Shown here: one piece after another, positions 33,924 through 37,218 of the stretch
Layout: the number at the start of each line of letters is the position of its first letter
Position numbering within the stretch: the stretch's first letter is position 1
NCBI GenBank assembly: GCA_030690265.1
Contig: JAUYHA010000045.1
Span: 1-37,218, forward strand
Origin: Dehalococcoidales bacterium
GTDB lineage: Bacteria; Chloroflexota; Dehalococcoidia; Dehalococcoidales; UBA2162
Reading direction: 5' to 3'
DNA: 37,218 bases
Notes under the pieces: model-generated
What the model was told of the DNA's origin: nothing
Databases searched by the model: none
What the model saw: only the letters and a program-made list of their open reading frames with translations
Program-made: the position numbers and the translations under genes

Positions 33924-34758
33924 CCTACACCTGCATTCCACCGTATCCGACGGGCGATTCACTCCTGAAGAGGTGGTCCGTAAAGCCGCCGCGGCGGGGC
34001 TAAGCGTCATCGCCCTCACCGACCACGACAATGTTGACGGTATTCCTCCGGCTCTGGAAGAAGCCAAAAACTTCCCCGGGTTAAAAGTGATACCCGGTGT
34101 TGAAATCAGCAGTGATGTGCCCCAGGGCGAAGTTCACCTGCTGGGCTACTCTATTGATTATGCTCATCGGGAGCTGCTGGCGAGCCTGGAAAAGATGCGT
34201 GAGTCACGATTGAAGCGGGCTCAGGGGATGGTTGCCAGACTGGAAAGTCTGGGTATAATCATCAAGTGGGAGCGAGTCAGAGAAATAGCCGGCAGCGGCT
34301 CAATAGCCCGCCCTCACATTGCCCAGGCTCTATTGGAAAAGGGCTATATCAGCTCAATCAAAGAGGCTTTTAACAAATATATCGGCTGGGGAGGACCGGC
34401 CTATGTTGAGCGGGAAAAGCTGAGCCCCGCCGAGTCGCTGGAACTGATATTGAGGGCTAAAGGACTGCCTGTGCTTGCCCACCCGCTGACCATCAACGAC
34501 CCGGAGGCGATGATTAGGGAGCTAAAGGAAAGAGGCCTGGTGGGTCTGGAGGCTTATTATGATAACTATACTCCTGAAGAAATCAATAGGCTGGTCAGCC
34601 TGGCTGATAACTACGCCCTTATAGCTACTGGCGGCAGTGACTACCACGGTCTGGATGATACTGCCGAAACTATGATGGGTGGTACCGCGGTGCCGATGAA
34701 ATCAGTGGAGCAATTAGCTCTGGCGGCTCAGCAGATACTGAAACCAAGCAATCCATAA
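33910..34758 (+). CDS. PHP-domain phosphoesterase (TrpH/RNase AM-like)
   Basis: This 282-residue PHP hydrolase has the metal motifs DLHLHST (start), TDHDNVDG, then HLLGYSID and the C-terminal GGSDYHG. It has an inserted helical region (about 95-180), as in the YciV/TrpH family. E. coli YciV (RNase AM) is a 5'-3' exoribonuclease and nucleoside bisphosphate phosphatase, which would fit the RNA-decay neighbours rny and ymdB; the activity here is inferred. GTG start inside the end of ymdB behind GGGAGG. Confidence 0.9.
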   Translation: MSRIDLHLHSTVSDGRFTPEEVVRKAAAAGLSVIALTDHDNVDGIPPALEEAKNFPGLKVIPGVEISSDVPQGEVHLLGYSIDYAHRELLASLEKMRESRLKRAQGMVARLESLGIIIKWERVREIAGSGSIARPHIAQALLEKGYISSIKEAFNKYIGWGGPAYVEREKLSPAESLELILRAKGLPVLAHPLTINDPEAMIRELKERGLVGLEAYYDNYTPEEINRLVSLADNYALIATGGSDYHGLDDTAETMMGGTAVPMKSVEQLALAAQQILKPSNP

Positions 34759-34763
34759 TATGG

Positions 34764-34769
34764 TATAAT
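34764..34769 (+). promoter_or_regulatory. Extended -10 promoter before plsY
   Basis: TATAAT preceded by TGG (34761-34769) lies 21 bases upstream of the plsY start, just after the PHP stop codon. No good -35 box is seen. It may give plsY its own transcript. Confidence 0.4.
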
Positions 34770-34790
34770 AAAACACTGGATGGAAGGCTT

Positions 34791-35531
34791 GTGGCTGACT
34801 ATTTTACCTTCGTATCAAGGATGGTGGCTGCCTATCTGATAGGCTCGGTGCCAACTGCTTATCTCGTCTCCAGGTGGCGGCGAGGGATAGACATCAGGCA
34901 ATACGGCAGCGGCAATGTCGGGGCATCAAATGTGCTCGCCATTGTTTCCAAGCGCTGGTCTATGGTGGTAACTGTCTTTGATTTCAGCAAAGGGGCAATA
35001 ATGGTGGTTGCCGCCCAGCTGCTGGGACTCGGCACTGTCCAGCAGGTAACGATAGGGATTGCCACCATCATCGGACATAACTGGCCCATATTTCTCCGTT
35101 TCCAGGGCGGACGCGGCGTCCTCACCAGCCTGGGTGTTATTACCCTGCTATCACCAAAGCTCGGGCTAATCGCCCTGGCGTTTGCTTACCTTCTGGCTCC
35201 CTTCCGCCAGATGTCTCTGGGGGTAACTTTCGCCCTGGTCAGCCTGCCAGTAATTAGCTGGCTTTTCAGCCAGCCACTGGGTATCGGCGAGCCGCTGCCC
35301 ACTACCCTGGGCCTCATTGCTATACTATTGATAGTAATCTCCAAGCGGTTATCGGTGCCAAGAAGCCCGCTCAGCACTTCAGTCCCCAGCAGAGAACTGT
35401 TTATCAATCGCCTGCTCTTTGACCGGGATATAAGAGACAGGAAAACCTGGATAAGCCAGACCCGCTTTGACCCGGACTCAATAGAGCACCTCATCGAACA
35501 AGACCAGGAAGAAGAGCTAAAGCAGCCTTGA
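34791..35531 (+). CDS. plsY: Glycerol-3-phosphate acyltransferase PlsY
   Basis: This membrane acyltransferase uses acyl-phosphate for the first step of phospholipid synthesis. The three PlsY motifs are present: GSVPTAYL, YGSGNVGASNV and GHNWPIFLRFQGGRG. At 246 residues it is longer than the usual 190-215; the extra part is a soluble, charged C-terminal tail (about 205-246, ending DQEEELKQP). GTG start with GGATGGAAGG upstream. Confidence 0.94.
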   Translation: MADYFTFVSRMVAAYLIGSVPTAYLVSRWRRGIDIRQYGSGNVGASNVLAIVSKRWSMVVTVFDFSKGAIMVVAAQLLGLGTVQQVTIGIATIIGHNWPIFLRFQGGRGVLTSLGVITLLSPKLGLIALAFAYLLAPFRQMSLGVTFALVSLPVISWLFSQPLGIGEPLPTTLGLIAILLIVISKRLSVPRSPLSTSVPSRELFINRLLFDRDIRDRKTWISQTRFDPDSIEHLIEQDQEEELKQP

Positions 35532-35584
35532 GGTCTTTAGTAACCCCTCCCCCGCTTAAATACCCGATGCCCTGTTTTGGCATG

Positions 35585-35605
35585 TGGTAGCCCACATTGG
35601 AAGCA
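35585..35605. repeat. 21-bp direct repeat, copy 1
   Basis: This sequence, TGGTAGCCCACATTGG followed by AAGCA, recurs exactly at 36146-36166, 561 bases further on. The two copies bracket the HicBA pair. The flanking bases differ between the copies. Confidence 0.8.
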
Positions 35606-35666
35606 CAGAGAAAAAACACAGCTTTCAAGGGTTGTGTCTAACTTTCCTTGGTAGCGGGGGCTGGGT

Positions 35667-35858
35667 CTACACCTCAATTTTTACCAGTTCCTCTTCGCTT
35701 CGCGGTTCGATGGGAGTGCTGAGCATATCTTCAGCGCCGATTTTCAAAGATTCAATTAGTTTATCCCGGCTTTTTTCTTGAGCGTTAACACCCGGCAGGT
35801 CAACAAGCCATCCAATCCACCAGCCATCGCTTTTTTTAATCACTGCTCTGTATTCCAT
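35667..35858 (-). CDS. hicB: HicB-like antitoxin
   Basis: This 63-residue protein has the partial RNase H-like fold of HicB: MEYRAVIKKSDGWWIGWLVDLPGVNAQ, then a helix with EKSRDKLIESLKIGAEDML. HicB neutralises HicA. The ATG at 35858 follows GAGGAG with 7-base spacing; an in-frame start five codons earlier is less likely. There is no C-terminal DNA-binding domain, so it may not autoregulate. The start lies 12 bases after the hicA stop codon, the common toxin-first order. Confidence 0.85.
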   Translation of the reverse strand: MEYRAVIKKSDGWWIGWLVDLPGVNAQEKSRDKLIESLKIGAEDMLSTPIEPRSEEELVKIEV

Positions 35859-35869
35859 TGAGCTACTCC

Positions 35870-36052
35870 TCACTTAAGAAAAGAAATTTCAAGGTCTTTG
35901 CAAATTTTTCTGGCTAATTCGCCAACTATCTCATTATGGCGCGGGACTTCCGTTTTATATTTCCCTTTCTGATATATACTATGTCTCCGACCCTCTCGCA
36001 GGAGCAAAGCGCCATTTTCAATCAAGTGTTTAATAAGTTCCTTTCTTTTCAT
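35870..36052 (-). CDS. hicA: HicA-type mRNA interferase toxin
   Basis: This 60-residue protein has the dsRBD-like HicA fold: MKRKELIKHLIENGALLLREG, then RRHSIYQKG, with the conserved His of the family's catalytic loop, and PRHNEI leading to the final helix. HicA toxins cleave mRNA and tmRNA independently of the ribosome. No strong ribosome site precedes the ATG. A TATAAT box on the minus strand (36088-36083) can serve as the -10 of the hicAB promoter. Confidence 0.87.
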   Translation of the reverse strand: MKRKELIKHLIENGALLLREGRRHSIYQKGKYKTEVPRHNEIVGELARKICKDLEISFLK

Positions 36053-36094
36053 GCTAAGAGAACTCTGCCCTGCATGTATATAATTATATCATAA

Positions 36095-36131
36095 TTAAAC
36101 AAACAAAAGGCACAGCGAAAAGGCTGTGCCT
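36095..36131 (-). terminator. Terminator between the IS3 element and hicA
   Basis: AGGCACAGC (36108-36116) pairs with GCTGTGCCT (36123-36131). On the minus strand a T-rich tract (TTTTGTTTGTTT) follows. It should stop transcription from the transposase gene before it reaches hicA. Confidence 0.7.
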
Positions 36132-36145
36132 CGTTCAAATTCCAT

Positions 36146-36166
36146 TGGTAGCCCACATTGGAAGCA
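36146..36166. repeat. 21-bp direct repeat, copy 2
   Basis: Exact copy of 35585-35605. It lies between the hicA-proximal terminator and the 3' end of the IS3 transposase gene. Confidence 0.8.
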
Positions 36167-36190
36167 TTCCGAACTAATGTTTGAGTGACC

Positions 36191-37051
36191 TTACCCCAGT
36201 CTTAGTGCCATCTGCATCTTAGCGTTTCCGTCTAGTGCCATGAATTCCTGGGGTGCCAGTCCACCCAACGCGCTATGAGGCCTGACGGTATTATAATCCT
36301 TTCTCCAGTCTTCTATCACCTCCCTGGCATGTTTCAGGCTTAGAAACCAGTTAGTGTTAAGGCACTCATCTCTGAGACGGCCATTGAAACTCTCAGCAAA
36401 GGCGTTCTCTATTGGCTTGCCAGGACGAACAAAACTGAGCTTCACACCTTTACGGTACGCCCATTCATCCAATGCCCGCCCCGCAAACTCCGGTCCGTTA
36501 TCCATGGTGATTGTCTCCGGTAAACATCTAGTCTCAGACAGCCTTTCCAATACACCGACTACCCTGCGTCCTCCCATGGAGGTATCTACTTCAATAGCCG
36601 GGCATTCTCTGGAGTAGTCATCCACAATCGCTAGTGCCCGGAAGCGTCTACCTGTAACAATGCTGTCGGTAACAAAGTCCATGCTCCACTTCTGATTTGG
36701 TCTTTCAGGGGCCGGTATGACCATTCTAGCGCCAGCTGCGCCCTTCCGGCGCCGCTTTCTTCTTAGCGCCAATCCCTCTTCTTTGTAGATACGCTCAGTC
36801 CGTTTGTGATTAACCACCAGATTCTCTCTTTTGAGCATGATGTGCAGCCTGGGGCTGCCGAATCTTTTCCTTTGCCCGGCGAGCTCTCTTAGCCTGTTTC
36901 GCAGCATCGTGTCGTCCTCCCGGTGGGGCCGATAGCCGTAGGCAGTGCGGCTCAGGTCCGCCAAGAGGCATGCCTTCCTCTTACTCAGCCCAAGACTGTT
37001 AACAACATGGGTGACCGCTTCTCGCTTCGCCTCGGGCTTTAGAAGTTTTTT
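36191..37051 (-). CDS. IS3-family transposase OrfB (DDE integrase domain)
   Basis: The frame from 37051 to 36191 encodes about 286 residues: [16 protein letters not shown]..., an HTH_21 region ([30 protein letters not shown]), then the rve integrase core. The catalytic triad lies in [16 protein letters not shown] and [16 protein letters not shown], with the ending [11 protein letters not shown]. No good internal start exists (a TTG at 36964 lies inside the conserved region), so it is probably made as an OrfAB fusion by -1 frameshifting at 37051-37045. It appears intact and potentially active. Confidence 0.92.
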   Translation of the reverse strand, partial: KKLLKPEAKREAVTHVVNSLGLSKRKACLLADLSRTAYGYRPHREDDTMLRNRLRELAGQRKRFGSPRLHIMLKRENLVVNHKRTERIYKEEGLALRRKRRRKGAAGARMVIPAPERPNQKWSMDFVTDSIVTGRRFRALAIVDDYSRECPAIEVDTSMGGRRVVGVLERLSETRCLPETITMDNGPEFAGRALDEWAYRKGVKLSFVRPGKPIENAFAESFNGRLRDECLNTNWFLSLKHAREVIEDWRKDYNTVRPHSALGGLAPQEFMALDGNAKMQMALRLG

Positions 37052-37218
37052 GAGAGTAATTCCTTGAGCGCTCGATTATCCAGGGCCTGCTCGGCGACGA
37101 TCTGTTTGAGACGCCGGTTTTCTTCTTCCAGGGCTTTCAGCCTCTTGAGCTCGCTCACGCTGAGTCCGGCGTATTTGGCCTTCCAGTTATAGTAGCTTCC
37201 ATCACTCATGCCGTACTT
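37039..37218 (-). CDS. IS3-family transposase OrfA, C-terminal part (runs off window)
   Basis: The visible 59 residues read [20 protein letters not shown], then [38 protein letters not shown] and stop. This is the end of the helix-turn-helix plus the leucine zipper of IS3 OrfA. The N-terminus lies outside the window. Near the end, TCA AAA AAC contains the heptamer A AAA AAC (37051-37045), the classic IS3 slippery site for -1 frameshifting into OrfB. Confidence 0.9.
   Translation of the reverse strand, partial: KYGMSDGSYYNWKAKYAGLSVSELKRLKALEEENRRLKQIVAEQALDNRALKELLSKNF

Noticed and set aside
35584..35781. 65-codon plus-strand ORF over hicB
   Set aside because: It is antisense to hicB and has no family resemblance; HicB in the minus frame is clearly real.
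1..37218. CRISPR arrays, rRNA genes and prophage structural genes
   Set aside because: No regularly spaced repeats with unique spacers, no rRNA sequence and no phage genes were seen; the XerC/D recombinase looks like the housekeeping type.

Overview
The window looks like chromosomal DNA of an uncultured Chloroflexota bacterium, probably Dehalococcoidia-like. This is inferred from gene content and protein style (EF-G-2-like GTPase, RecA-RecX-RNase Y-YmdB-PHP-PlsY order, many lipoproteins, interspersed G/C-run hairpins), not from a marker-gene tree. GC is intermediate, and starts are a mix of ATG, GTG and TTG behind strong GGAGG-type sites.

Region 1 (1-5.7 kb): a repeat-rich non-coding start, then a minus-strand operon of an orphan family-5 peptide-binding lipoprotein and two tandem ornithine cyclodeaminase/mu-crystallin paralogues. 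An Lrp/AsnC-type regulator is divergent to it across a 421-base structured intergenic region.

Region 2 (5.7-8 kb): decaying DNA. It holds the C-terminal relic of an ABC-2 permease and a chromate transporter gene that is both frameshifted and truncated.

Region 3 (7.1-15.4 kb): the most distinctive part, an iron module. It has an IdeR-type DtxR regulator, then a TTGACA/TATACT promoter overlapped by a palindrome. The promoter leads into a tiny membrane ORF, a chimeric gene joining the DNA-binding half of Fur to the C-terminal half of a ferric-iron ABC ATPase, an FTR1 iron permease, a P19/Tp34 lipoprotein, a DUF2318 Cys-rich membrane protein, two FtsX/MacB-type permeases and their ATPase. The last six genes match the order of the Campylobacter jejuni Cj1658-Cj1663 ferrous-iron cluster.

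Region 4 (15.5-21 kb): an ACR3/BASS-like transporter with a palindrome at its start, tRNA-Gly(TCC), tRNA-Pro(TGG), tRNA-Arg(CCG), a small membrane protein, an orphan CcmH-like Cys-rich lipoprotein, a tandem-domain universal stress protein in an operon with an ArsB/NhaD-type transporter, and a lipoprotein.

Region 5 (21-29.8 kb): a B12-binding radical SAM protein, a XerC/D recombinase, protein-isoaspartate methyltransferase, a nitroreductase, a SpoIIM-like membrane protein, an EF-G-2-like GTPase, a tail-anchored small protein, and an amidohydrolase whose best start is an ATA codon.

Region 6 (29.9-35.5 kb): housekeeping genes recA, recX, rny, ymdB, a PHP phosphoesterase and plsY.

Region 7 (35.5 kb-end): an accessory patch. 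It holds a HicBA toxin-antitoxin pair between two copies of a 21-bp direct repeat and next to a tRNA-3'-end-like sequence, then an IS3-family element with a programmed-frameshift heptamer that runs off the window.
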